This document shows, piece by piece, positions 35,654-47,000 of a stretch of DNA of 64,000 bases. Position numbers and translations under genes: made by a program. The stretch is from positions 10,724,001 to 10,788,000 of the forward strand of contig OX485804.1 of the NCBI GenBank assembly GCA_950295325.1. The letters are read 5' to 3'. How positions within the stretch are numbered: the stretch's first letter is position 1; every line of letters starts with the position of its first letter. The notes below the pieces were generated by a model, which was not told the origin of the DNA, searched no databases, and was given only the letters and a program-made list of their open reading frames with translations. The DNA is from Polytrichum commune. Lineage: Eukaryota > Streptophyta > Polytrichopsida > Polytrichales > Polytrichaceae.

Positions 35654-36226
35654 GTAGGAGATGTTACAGAGTTGATGCATTCATGCTGCGTGGATAGCAA
35701 GTTTCAAGAAGCAGATGTAGCTAGTGGACCGTTTAGTAAGGTAATCACTCTTACAAACATTGAGCCTTGACATTGATAATAGGAGTGCATGCAATTTAAA
35801 CAGCAAGAACACCTCATATAGACAAAATAGTGAGTCTTAACAAGCTTGTTGTGGGCATTACACCTAGAACATTCAGCTTGTGCTAAAATGAAGCACAGCT
35901 AAATGTATGTCTTAGTCAATTGGTGTATATCTTTGGGTCCTGTGGCTAAAAGTTTGTGCATGATCTCCATTGAAATCTTGAAATCTGCTTATTGGCTGAC
36001 AATGCATCATGTGGCATTCAATCTACTCTATAAGAATAGATGTGCAGGTTAAGTGTTCTTAAATAACCTGATTCTTACCTGCTTGGACCAGAGACTGATA
36101 TATGAGTTATTCTATATGTAGAAAGATGCAGGAAGTCTACGTAAGCTGGCTGTCAACTCCAACAAACGGGGTGTTCCAACTCAGGAGCCTCAGCATAGGA
36201 AAGTACAAAGGAAAGAGAAAATGTGA
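35654..36226 (+). pseudogene. Unrecognised exon pair ending in a stop
   Basis: 35654-35740 (AG|GTAGGA ... AAG|GTAATC) reads VGDVTELMHSCCVDSKFQEA. In phase with it, 36122-36226 reads KDAGSLRKLAVNSNKRGVPT and then a basic tail to TGA. Exact phase and consensus splice edges suggest a genuine 3' end of some gene, possibly another captured fragment. It does not match the end of M3 peptidases. Confidence 0.35.
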
Positions 36227-36911
36227 GCAAGTTTGTAGACAGCCGTTCTTGAGGTTCTTTTGTGTCAATTTCCAATGAATTTCAAGGTTTTTGTCCTTAT
36301 CTTCAAAGTTAGTCCACTTTTGTGCTGCTGGCTCTCATATCCTTCTTTTTAAGTTGCCGAAATCTCCGAAGATGTTCTTTCAAGCTCTTAAATTACAGAA
36401 GATTTCTTGCATGCAGTTATAGTCCAGTTTCTATGCAATATATTTTATGAGAGCTGATGAGAATTTTACTAGTATGCGAAGTATATCTTATCTTGCTATT
36501 TCCAGAAACTGAGCGCTTGTGCGAAATATTAAAGATATGTATGTCATCACTGCAGTAGTAGAAATACATTCTTGGGGAAGCATAATGGCTGCATAACATT
36601 CTCGAGTATCCTATCTAGGTTCTGGTGCAAATGTAATAATTCTTAGGTAATTCTTATTGTTACAAATGTGAATTTTTATTGTTACAAATCCAGATATACC
36701 ATTTGTGCTCATTGTTACAATCTGTGCTACTCAATATGCAGATTAGGGTGCAGAAACCCTTAGACCCTTGCGATACCAATTTCCCAAACAAGAGAAGTCC
36801 TCTGGTGCATCATAGCCGGCTGCTGATTTTATGGACTGAATAGTAAACAAGACGATGTTTAATACAGGATCTTTCAATCCTACAATCTTCGGTGAACCAT
36901 TGCAAAGGGTG

Positions 36912-36991
36912 GTTTCGAGATTTGAGGGAGGGTTAGGAACTGCTTTCTGCTCCGAAAGCAGTTCATGTGATCCCCCCCCCTCCCCCGGGTC
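36912..36991. repeat. GC-rich hairpin element H3
   Basis: The core GAACTGCTTTCTGCTCCGAA continues AGCAGTTC, an 10-11 bp stem with an 8-base loop. It has a GAGGGAGGG left arm and a CCCCCCCCCTCCC right arm, ending CCCGGGTC. First of three tandem units (period ~240-250 bp). Confidence 0.85.
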
Positions 36992-37164
36992 ATTGCTGAT
37001 TTTGCAAGTCTATTTTTATTTCAATGTGATATGGAGAGGGGTTGCGTTTTATTTTGATTATGTGTTGGGTTCCGCGGTGGTGACATTGCATTGTGTGCCT
37101 TGTGTGTGCCGTGTTCCAAGGACCACCTCTGTGGAGGTGACGTTCTCCATGTTTATATTTTTTA

Positions 37165-37242
37165 GTGTCGAGATTTGAGGGAGGGTGAGGAACTGCTTTC
37201 TACTCCGAAAGCAGTTCCTGTGACCCCCCTCTCCCCCGGGTC
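37165..37242. repeat. GC-rich hairpin element H4
   Basis: Same plan as H3 with stem GGAACTGCTTT / AAAGCAGTTCC. The ~150 bp following it (TTGGGTTCTGCGGTGGTGAT..., CCTTGTGTGCCGTG) is a diverged copy of the sequence after H3, so hairpin plus tail is a tandem unit. Confidence 0.85.
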
Positions 37243-37399
37243 GTTGTTTAGTTTCTTGAATTTTGAATTTATGGTATGTGAATTGGAGAGAGGGGATGTT
37301 GATTATCTGGGATGTATGTTGGGTTCTGCGGTGGTGATATTGTTTTTCGTTCCTTGTGTGCCGTGTAGAAAAGGACGGTGCTGATGTTTTTTGACTTCA

Positions 37400-37476
37400 G
37401 TTTCGAGATATGAGGGAGGGTGAGGAACTGCTTTCTGCTCCGAAAGCAGTTCCTACGACCCCCCCTCCCCCGGGTC
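37400..37476. repeat. GC-rich hairpin element H5
   Basis: Same stem as H4 (GGAACTGCTTT / AAAGCAGTTCC, loop CTGCTCCG) with flanking GGGAGGG/CCCTCCC pairing, ending CCCGGGTC. Lies ~100 bp upstream of the first recognised exon of the ParB-methyltransferase-like gene. Confidence 0.85.
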
Positions 37477-37572
37477 TTTATTTAATTTGCGCATTTTTTG
37501 GTTGAGTTGCTTGACTCTGTTCATTGATATAGTATTCTCATGTGTGTTTTTTAATTACTGTTTGTAATTTAG

Positions 37573-40500
37573 GAGTCATCGGATCAAAACGTGGAGATGG
37601 AAGATCCTCACCCTACTCAAGAAGAAACAGAGGTATTTTGATGTAATATTGTTGAATTTCATGCATACTGTACCTTCTTTTTTTGAATTCCTTCGGATTT
37701 GTACATGTTTTGAGCAAAATGGCAACAGGTACGCAGATCTGGGGCATCCCAGGGGGTGCCGTAAACGACACCCTTTTTTTGTGTAAATTTCGGGGGTCAT
37801 TGTTTTGAGCAAAATGGCAACAGATACGCAGATTAGGGCTTTGTACTTGCAGGTGCTGGGGCATCCCAGGGGGTGCCGTTAACGGCACCCTTTTTTGTGT
37901 AAATTTTGGGTTTATGAGCCAACCCGGTTTATGAGCCAACCTCGCCGGGTTACATGCCCACGTCTCCTCGCCGGGTTACATGCCCACGTCTCCTCGCCTG
38001 GAAACACCACCGTCGTCTCCAGTTCCTCCTTCTTCACCTTTGGTGATGAGGAGGCCAGCTCATGTCGTATTTGGCCTCCCGGCAATATCACGTCGTACTG
38101 CCCCAATCACAAGGCGTATTTGGAGGGAGCGCCTTCTTTGGACTAGTAGAGAGTCTAGGGATTACTACACACGTGCTCCACGTAGATTGGCTCGCAAGTG
38201 ATACTTAGGGCCGACTACGATGTTTGAGTTGTTCTCATAGTATTTTATTAATGAGAAGGTTTTGAGATGATTTTTATGTGATTTAATTATTTTGTTTTCA
38301 CTTTCTACAGTGTTGTGTTCTAGTATTAATTTGCATGACATTTGGCAGGAAATTCAAACACAAGACGTGTTGCAAAAATCATCTTGCCCTTCAACCTTGA
38401 CGAATGCTGTAGATAGCGAATTGCAACATCGAACACAACACAAGGTGGACTCCATCAACGTTATCAACAGCGTTCGATTTCAACCCCTGAAGAAGTCCCG
38501 GTTGCTTGTCCCCTTGTATAGGATGATATCAATGGCTAAAGTGAGACCAGTCGGTGAAATGGGGATACAACATCTAGAGCGGGAGTTTGTGAAGGGATAT
38601 CGAGATGGGGACCGAGTCATGTACATTTCTATGTACAACAACGAAGAGTTGTCATCGGATGTTACGGAGGAGGTCAAGGCCGATTGGAGCCCATGTTGGG
38701 AAAGGGAGAATCAGTCTTTTGAAGACGAGCTTCAAGCAGACCCTGATTTGAAGCAATTCTTTGGCAAGATGTTCTTTGTCTGGAAAGGTAACCATCGCCT
38801 GGCCGCATGGTTAAGACATATTAACAATCATCATGCCGAGGATCCCGAATGGCACATCTTTGTGCATTGCATTATTTTAGACCCACACGGCCAAGTGGGC
38901 CTACTTCTTAATGCCATGTACGATATCAACTGGTGAGTATCTTCCTAATTCTATTTCTCCAACCGTATTGATACATATATTGTTATTTTTCATTATCTAA
39001 TTTTTGAATTCCATGTTCAGGTCTACTGAAAATGACCACGTAAAGAATAATATTCAAGCGAAGCTTTACCGCATCCGCTCTTTCGGTGTGATGAAGTTGG
39101 AAGAATTCAAGGATCTCCTCTGTCCAGAAGAGTTCGATGTCTGCAAGAAGAACAAACTAGCTAAAGATCGATGGTTTACCTTAACAACAAAAGTATTCAT
39201 TGCGTTCCTATACCGGGTAAGAATTACTTCCAAGAATTGATTACATTACCTTCTTTTCTCAAAGGTTTGAAGTTGTGTTCTCTTTCTAAATATTGTTCTC
39301 CTTCTACAGCGGGAGATTGCAGTGGCTTCGGATGAAGCCGCTAGGGCCTACATTGAGAGAACCCCAAAGGAGGACCAAACTGCAACCGGTGTCAAGGAAA
39401 ATGTGCACTATCCGGTAAGCGCCGGGCTTTTATTTTATGATAGTGTTTAAAAAAAATATAGTAGCTTTCCTTCTCCTACACTCTTGATGTAAATTTCTCT
39501 CAATGTGGTCCCTCTAAACTTCAGAATAGTATAACTCAAAACCAACTCATCTTCTTCAAGTGAAATTTGGTACACTTATTAAGTACCTTATTAAAAACAC
39601 TCCCACTAAATTTGAGCACAATCAGAGTTCATATGCAAAAGTTATGCATTATATTCTAACTCTAACTACCTAGCATGAATGCTGTGATAAACACCGGTCA
39701 CTAAAACCTTAATAACTTCCTATTCTTATGTCCAATAAATCTCAGATTTTAACACAAGATAAATGTGTAAGTTCGGAAGGTAGTGTCAAATTTTGGTATC
39801 CATATCTATAACCCTCTAAAATATACATATTTTCAAACCTTGCTAGTTTAGTTGGCTTTGTTCCTAGACACCCTTCCCTTCAATTCTTAATAATTTTTTC
39901 ATGCCAATGACTGAAGCTCTCAAATTTTTACCACAACTTTCATAACTTATAATAAACAATTTTTCAATTTTTCATATCCATTGAACACTCCGATAATCCA
40001 TAATTGACAAATCTTTCACTATAAAGTTCTGCTCAAGTTCATAACTAATAAACTCAACAAGTAGTGCACCTAGTGCAATCTAGTCACTCTAAATGCCACA
40101 CCTCCACACCCTTTTGTGTAGATGAGCCTCCTAAGCACTTATTCCTCTCAAAATGCTCTAAGCTCCCTCGATCCTACACAAGTATCCACTTCAAAATACT
40201 AATGGTCCTCCTAAACACTTCTCTAACACCCCTTAAATAGTCTTCCACCTTGTCCCCCTTCGGCCAATAGGAAACCATCGAGGTAAGGTCCTCTAGAACC
40301 CCTCCAAGTGGCTTGCTAATGGGTGACCTTTGGGGTTAAAGGTTTCTAGAATCCTTATCCTACTAGAAATAAGAAAGATATGGGCAGGGGTATAGTATCC
40401 CAAAACTCTCTTGTGATTAATTTAATTATTCTCCATTCGGCTCGATCCATACTCGTCTCTAATCAATTTAATTTTCTCTTCTAGTTGGAGGAAGCCGTCA

Positions 40501-42951
40501 TCCACGAGTTCGAGGATATATGCAAGGCGGAGAAGCTCGTTATCAACTGGAAGGCATCTCCAAATGTTCTGCGACCGGGCGCATATGTGGATTGTTGGCG
40601 TATTCTATTATGGGAGAAGACATTCTCTACATTCCTAGGTTCCCGGACTGAGAAGGTTTTCGATAAGAAATCCAATTTCACCAAATTCCCGGGAACGACA
40701 GAGGTTGTTAGGCGGGTTATATACCGGTATGAATATAAACTCAACCTCCCTTGCTATATCAATCATGTTTATTTCTCTTTATATCGTTAATGAGCCCTAT
40801 AACATATTGTATTTGTCATTTTTTAGGTACTTCAAGAGGGAGCTAGTTCCCAAAGGTGCCATCGATATTCAAGCACTCCCGAAGTACTTTGCTGCATGGA
40901 TTCAGAAAGGTTCAGGTCAGTGTATCTATACTGCCCAGCAGTTAAAAATGTACAAACAACCACACTTGCATGTAGGATGTTGGTATCTCGACTGTGTTCG
41001 TGGTTTTCTCTTTGATTCAGAGGCGGAGGTGAAGACCTTACATGATGGCGGAGTAGAGGTGGAAGAAGATACCACGCAAGTTACAGAAGATGACGAAGGG
41101 CACCATGATCAATCCTCTGCACCACCACCGAAGCCCAAGAGAGGGCGTCGTTTGCGTCAAGGGACGGACATTGTTTCCTTGGGTTCGGAATCACAAGCAT
41201 CAGAGCTAGGGCAGACGGAGTCATCCGCTCCCTTGTCGCAGACACTCCTTGCTTCTCAATCTAAAGTCGTTCTCGAGACTGCTCTCTCTTCTACGACCGT
41301 GCCTTCCTCGGTCAGTGCATTGGAGATGACGAGAGGTCTCATTGAGCAGAGGAAGGCAAAACTATTTCCCACGAGTACCTCTTCCAGTGGAATTCCACAT
41401 TCCGCCCATGTTTTTGTCTCCAGTATATCTGTGGAGACGTTGATGACTTCACATACGAAGTTGTCTGACAACGGTGGCGATCCAAGATGGGTTCAGATTC
41501 TAGACTTCATTCGCAAGGTACAATCCATTGATTCGACTCGATTTGGATGCATCAAGTTTTTTACATATTATAAAGTCTAACTTTCCTTCCTAGTTTCTTC
41601 AAGATGGGAGAAGGCCGCCAAACCCAAGTTCCAGAACGGTGCGAAAATGAGAAGCACTTTGGGATCGACTTGATCATTGCCGACATCCCTGAGAATCTAC
41701 CCGTCCCTTCCGTATCCAATCCTCCATCAGTTGTTTCACCTTGGAACTCCTGGGATCCCGAATATGTGGTGTCTATCTTCGAATTTGCAAGTCATTACTT
41801 GCAAAACGATGGTGCTCTCCTCCTCATCCACAACAATGATCGAAAGCTCACTGCGGACATTTTCGATCAGGCTGAGACTTACGACTTTGTGATGCACAAG
41901 GACTGGTGGGGCATCAATGACCTCGAGTTGGCTTCTCCTACGGACCCCGACTCCAAGGTATTTACACCGTAATCATTCCTTGTTTATGTTTAGTGATAAT
42001 TTTTTATTTTATTTACTCTCACATGTTTTGGTTGACTGCAGTCTATTCGGTTCTGGATTCACGTCTTTATTTGTGGTGGCGACGTGACATCTAATTTCTC
42101 ATTCCAGACGAAGAAATCCGAGGTGATACATGACGACGTTAATATAACCAAGAATGATGCCCTGTTCAACCTCACCACTGCGGAGACTCAGCTCATGAAT
42201 GGGAACGTTCCATGGAGAGGACCAAGGGAGAAAGCCCCTTTGTTCATGCAGACCCTCATTGAGCAGCTGACCAAGCCCGGCGACATAGTCCTCGACTGGA
42301 AGGCAGGAATAGGTAACCATTCATTAATTAGTTCTGAATTTCCATTCCTCTCATATTCTCAACAGAGTCTCACATCTTTGCGATGCTTTGAATTCAGGGG
42401 CTACCATTAAGGCTTGTCAGGAGATTGGTCGTCATGTTGTGGCGTTTGAGGATGACGAACCCATCTTCAACGCCATTCTCCGTCCATATATCGCTTCAAG
42501 ACCTGTCATGGGCCTTCCTAAACATCCCAGACCTGCATCTGCTGATGAATCGCGCCCCAAAAAACAAAGACGCAATAAATGGGCTTGTAAGTAAGTCTTA
42601 CTTTATATTTTTTACTTCTAGTCGATTTATCTTAGCTTTGCTTTTATTTGCATCTCCACGTACTCATTCTAACCACTATCGGGTTTCTATTGCAGAGTAC
42701 TTGCATCAACACCGCGACCTATGCCAAGACCCATACCCATTCCATCATGGCGTGTGAACTCCAGTCCGATACAGCCTTATATTCTTCCAGAGTATGCTGA
42801 GGAATTAGCACAAGCGCTTCAATCCGGTGCCGTTAGATATGTTCCTAGTCGAGCTACTACTTGTGATCCTAGGGCCCTTGTATTTATGGATACAGAGGCT
42901 GTAGAAGGAGATTCAGAGTCCTCAAGATCAGATAGTGGAAGTAGCGATTAG
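37573..42951 (+). CDS. ParB/Srx-like domain plus beta-class N4/N6 DNA methyltransferase-like protein
   Basis: Exons by GT-AG and phase: 37573-37632, 38349-38932, 39021-39216, 39310-39414, 40485-40726, 40827-40915, 41021-41517, 41604-41957, 42042-42312, 42398-42590, 42696-42951. Together ~950 open codons; the start may be ATG 37597 or lie in an unseen upstream exon. The acceptor at 41603 is a weaker AAG. The N-terminal half has a ParB/sulfiredoxin-type loop FVWKGNHRLAAW (38775-38810). A low-complexity acidic/Ser linker follows (41020-41300). The C-terminal half has beta-class methyltransferase order: FGIDLIIADIPENL in the motif IV position, a strand with LQNDGALLLIHNN, then KPGDIVLDWKAGIG|ATIKAC (motif I) and GRHVVAFEDDEPIF. 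The catalytic DPPY appears as DIPE and the DPFxGSGT loop as DWKAGIGA, so SAM binding or catalysis may be lost. Such ParB-methylase proteins are known from bacteria and phages. Introns make bacterial contamination unlikely. Confidence 0.7.
37708..37997. repeat. Tandem hairpin repeats in intron 1 of the ParB-methyltransferase gene
   Basis: Two units (37708-37800, 37801-37915) each contain TTGAGCAAAATGGCAACAG, GGGGCATCCCAGGGGGTGCC and a GGTGCCGTTAACGGCACC-type palindrome followed by T6-7 and GTGTAAATTT. They are followed by a 26-bp direct duplication (CGCCGGGTTACATGCCCACG, ~37950-37997). Hairpin plus T-run looks terminator-like but is in a plant intron, so that reading is not supported. Confidence 0.75.
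37980..38201 (+). CDS. Small Pro/Arg-rich ORF within the intron, doubtful
   Basis: 73 codons from ATG 37980: Pro/Ser-rich start (MPTSPRLETPPSSPVPPSSP), Arg-rich end (RAPRRLARK). Its start lies in the 26-bp duplication. The composition is coding-like, and it could be an alternative terminal exon of the surrounding gene. No family recognised. Confidence 0.25.
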   Translation: MPTSPRLETPPSSPVPPSSPLVMRRPAHVVFGLPAISRRTAPITRRIWRERLLWTSRESRDYYTRAPRRLARK

Positions 42952-43599
42952 AGCATATCATGAGTATTGGAAGGACGTTTCGGTCTTTTGTTGTTTTCAT
43001 CTGATTTGATTTGATTTGACTGGATTTGATTACATTTTCCTCTAAGGTGTCTTTCGCACACATCTTGCATTTTTGTACGCGACCATCGGGTTTTTTTTAT
43101 AATTTTTCCATTTGATATTCGTGTATGTCCAGTTGTAGGACTTTTTCGCTGTCAATTCTTATTTGTTCTTTATACAAGATCATAAACATGTGTTATATTT
43201 TTGATTTTTTTTAACTATTTAATTTGATGTTCATGACCTCATGAAGGAAATACATATCATGTGCCAAAGTGATTCTGAAATTCCCAATAAAATATTTACA
43301 GACTACTGGAGCCTAAAAAAGTGAAAACCACATTAGTCAAAAAGTTGGTTCTTTTATATAGTAATAGCAATGAAACCAAAAACAATAATGTGGACATATA
43401 ATTGCAATAGATAACAATTATATGTTCAAAAAATATACAAAACTATAATAACTTTTTATAAAGGTCAATAGCCTTTCTCATCCCTAAACCCATCTCATCT
43501 ATTCTTGGGAGAGACCCAGATACCAGGTCTTGGAGAAATTTTCTCTCCTGGCTGCACATCCAAAGACTGGTTCTCATTATCCCTTAGCAATGACCTCAA

Positions 43600-44067
43600 C
43601 TAATCTAACTCAGGGCAACTAAGTTCGCCAAGGGACGTTGTCTCTAACCTGTCGTTGTTAATTGGATTTGCTAGTGACCAAGAAGTCCTAAAGACGTTCC
43701 AGTTCAAGTTGAATCGGTAAGCTTCATATTCGTCCTTTGGAGTCCAATGGCGACCCGAGTACGAAACGTAATCCCACTTCGCTAGCCGGAGGCATGCGTA
43801 TTCAGGACTGCTGTCAATCTCACGTTTCCAAAGCTTCGACACAGCACGAGCATTCTCGACGTCTTCAAATGTGATTACCGATGGAGGAGTCCAACACTGT
43901 GTTGTACTGCTACCTATATGATCCCAGGGGTCAGGCCCATCCGCCATCCGCTGAAGCAAATCCTGTAGAACCGTTTCACAAACAATGACCTCAAAGGAAT
44001 CGCCCATTCTCTCTAAACACTGGTTAACAAGTACAAGGTTAAGTTCTAAAGAAATCGATGAGCTCAT
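43600..44067 (-). CDS. F-box-like ORF, convergent with the ParB-methyltransferase gene
   Basis: A single-exon, 155-residue ORF from ATG 44067. ETVLQDLLQRM, then after a ~25-residue insert, ITFEDVENARAVSKLWKREI and DSSPEYACLRLAKWDY. This follows the F-box pattern (L-x-D-LL-x-x-(I/L), then A-x-x-VSK-x-W-x-x-x-I). The insert splits the motif, so either the box is atypical or the match is partial. The C-terminal half is Trp/Tyr-rich (FNLNWNVFRTSW) without a known repeat. If real it could be an SCF-type adaptor. It lies 650 bp beyond the methyltransferase stop on the opposite strand. Confidence 0.4.
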   Translation of the reverse strand: MSSSISLELNLVLVNQCLERMGDSFEVIVCETVLQDLLQRMADGPDPWDHIGSSTTQCWTPPSVITFEDVENARAVSKLWKREIDSSPEYACLRLAKWDYVSYSGRHWTPKDEYEAYRFNLNWNVFRTSWSLANPINNDRLETTSLGELSCPELD

Positions 44068-47000
44068 ACGAGTCGAAGGAATGTTAATAAGGCTTATATA
44101 GATTGTTCCTTGACAGCAAAGCTGGCAGTGCTCTTATTCAACGACGGAGAAATCTTCGATGAAGACAAACACTCTGTCATGGAATAAATCTTGGTTTCAA
44201 CAGTACCATTATTGTACACGAACTTTAAAAACGACCATCGGGGTTTTATTATAGTTTTTCTATTTTATATTCTTAGAATTGTCCACGGTAATAGGTGTTA
44301 TTATCTTTACTTCACTCCATTTCCATAATTGATCTCCCCAATTATAACCAGAATCTTCCATTAATAATCTATAAATCATGGGTGAATTATGAATTTATTT
44401 CATTCGTTAACATTTATGAATAGGGAAATGTTGGCCTATTTCCACGGTAATAGAGTCCATAACTCCCAAAACATTCAAAATGAAGCTTGAAATATGTGCA
44501 AAATCCGCGGTCATAAGGGTCCTAACTTTCCGACAATAGAGTTTTAAACTAACATTTTCTGCTCACGAGATCTGCTCACCGCTCACCGCTCACATCGTAG
44601 CATTCCTGATATCTAGATCTCCATATTATAAGAGTATGTTCACATGCTATTAATATGAATGCATGTAAAACCATACCGCCGAATTGAAGGTGAACTTCGA
44701 CAAATTAGAGTCTCGTGTGTTCTCATTACCACTAATTTTGAGGTATTTTCTTCCTTTCAAATGTGCAACTTTTAGAGGGACGAGTTTCAACTCCTCTACA
44801 CGGGAATCAACTATCAGTTTTTATTATTCACAATTTTTGACCAGATATAATCTTAGCTTAAACTAAATCTAAGTAAAGTCTTGTGTACAATACGATATTT
44901 ATTTTGATTACAAGAACCATAATTTATAGTGCTCATATAGAGTAAATGTGTGGAACACATAGTGGGAATACTCTTCTTTAAGTATCGTTACCCAATTTAG
45001 CACCCCTTTATGTTAGCATTTGGTGTCCAACATGTTCTAATGTAGACGTGCCTAAATTGATCATAGAAATAGTTTGCACACCTATATATATTGAGTTGTT
45101 TGTGGTAAAGTAAGAATCTAAGAACGGACACCAAAAAATATGATTTTAAAAGAGATTGGACTACGTCTTCAAAATATGTTAACCATTCTAGGATCAATAA
45201 TTGACATAATGGGGGGGGTATGCAATAATTTCATGAGCATGAGAATATGTGATTTGAAAGTAAATAAGATATTCATATGAACCCCCCAAAATTTTAAGGC
45301 AAAATGCTATGTAAACAAATTGAATTTGCTAATAATCTCACATCAAGTGTGTGTTTCATATCATACGAGAAATGGGTGCTTGGAAAGAGAAAAATATCCG
45401 AATAACACACGTCTGCCTATGTATGTGCTCATAACTTGCTAACCAATCTAGATCAGTTGTTAACACAATTGGGGAGAGGCCTATGTGTAATATGATCACT
45501 TAACCACTATATACATTTGGGGTCATATATGACCCCAAGTTTCATATAAACTTTCATTTTGTATAATTAACCTATCCAAAATGGCATTAAATTTGGTCAA
45601 AATTTACTATAGTAATGAAGTATATTCTCTTGAAAATTGTTTTGAGAAATATTAATTTAATGAGAAACCTAGGGATTTTGTAATGTGGAAAGGGAGTTGC
45701 ACCATCCGGTTACGTCATGTGCCTAGACTAACACAAATCAACAAGTCAATGAATATTGTAGCGACACCTTCCCAAACCAATGGTAGTCTAGGTTGGCTAA
45801 TATATTAAGGTTCCACTTGTTAATACTTGATTTCACATAGCAAATATTGGCTGATTGGGTTGAAATTTTGATATGGTTCTATTGATTGGCCTTTGAAAAA
45901 TGTTCACCATTTGAACTTGCATTTTGCAATGTCCATCATTGGAGGCAACAATTTGGGTTATGGCATTGCAAGTAACAGAAAACCATCACATTCAAGTGAA
46001 TTATTGATATTTTTTTTGCAATGCATTGATATTGAGATTATAAAGATTCCCAATATATTCTTTACAAAATTCATTGATTTGATAGGGAAGTCATCACTTT
46101 TCCACCCCTCAAAAAAGTTGCCAATGTTGCCCATTTCATACCACATGCTATAAAAATTTATTATAATCTACCTAAGTATGACATTAGTAAAATTTAAAGA
46201 CTAAAAACAACTCACATTTGTACAATCAAATTTTACCGAGCATGCATTGATTGCCTTCAACAATTGCCTACATCCAAGTTACCGAATTAGCTTGTTTTCA
46301 CCCCAAAATGCCCAAGTGCATTTAGAGGGAGAGAGAGAGAGAGAGAGTCTTTGCTTTGGCCTCCAACTTTTGGATCTCAACTCAGATACTGATACCCAAA
46401 ATGAAGATATGTAATAAGATTCCAACTCAATTTAAGATGAGCATACCTTGAATGAACACTTATAGCTCTACATCCACTTGTTGCAGGTGATAAAACACAT
46501 GCAATTGGTGCAAGATGATAAGCAAATGCAAGTTGTGCATGTAGCCATTTTCCTCGTATTTTTTTGGATCTCACATGAATATCTTATTAATTGAAAATGA
46601 AGGTTATCTTTCTTATTAAGTGATCATTGAGGTCAAACCTCCCAGATTTGTGACTTTTGAGCCCATAATAGTCAACATATTTTGAGCACATAATCCAATC
46701 TTGTTTAAACACGTTCCCTCTTTCTTTTCTTTTCCGTAGTTTCCGTTCTCATATCCACACCTAACCACACATCACTCAAAGACAGGTGTCCACATTTCGG
46801 GGTGTTGGATTAACATGTCGGTCTACCTCATATGGCACAGTGTATATGTACTTCCAAATAAATAAACAACGCACTCCCCAATTTTGACCAGTGGATCGGA
46901 TGGAGAATTGTTTCATTCAACTAGCGATTGTGAATCACGAAGATTTTTGGTTCCAGTTTTAGAATCGAAGTTGAGATGCAGGAGACATAAGAAGCCAAAG

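Noticed and set aside
37743-37775. Rho-independent terminator (hairpin plus T-run)
   Set aside because: Plant nuclear intron context; the same unit is tandemly repeated, so a repeat explanation is simpler.
37573-42951. Bacterial contamination as the source of the ParB-methyltransferase sequence
   Set aside because: The coding sequence is interrupted by many GT-AG introns in correct phase and is embedded in plant repeat DNA.
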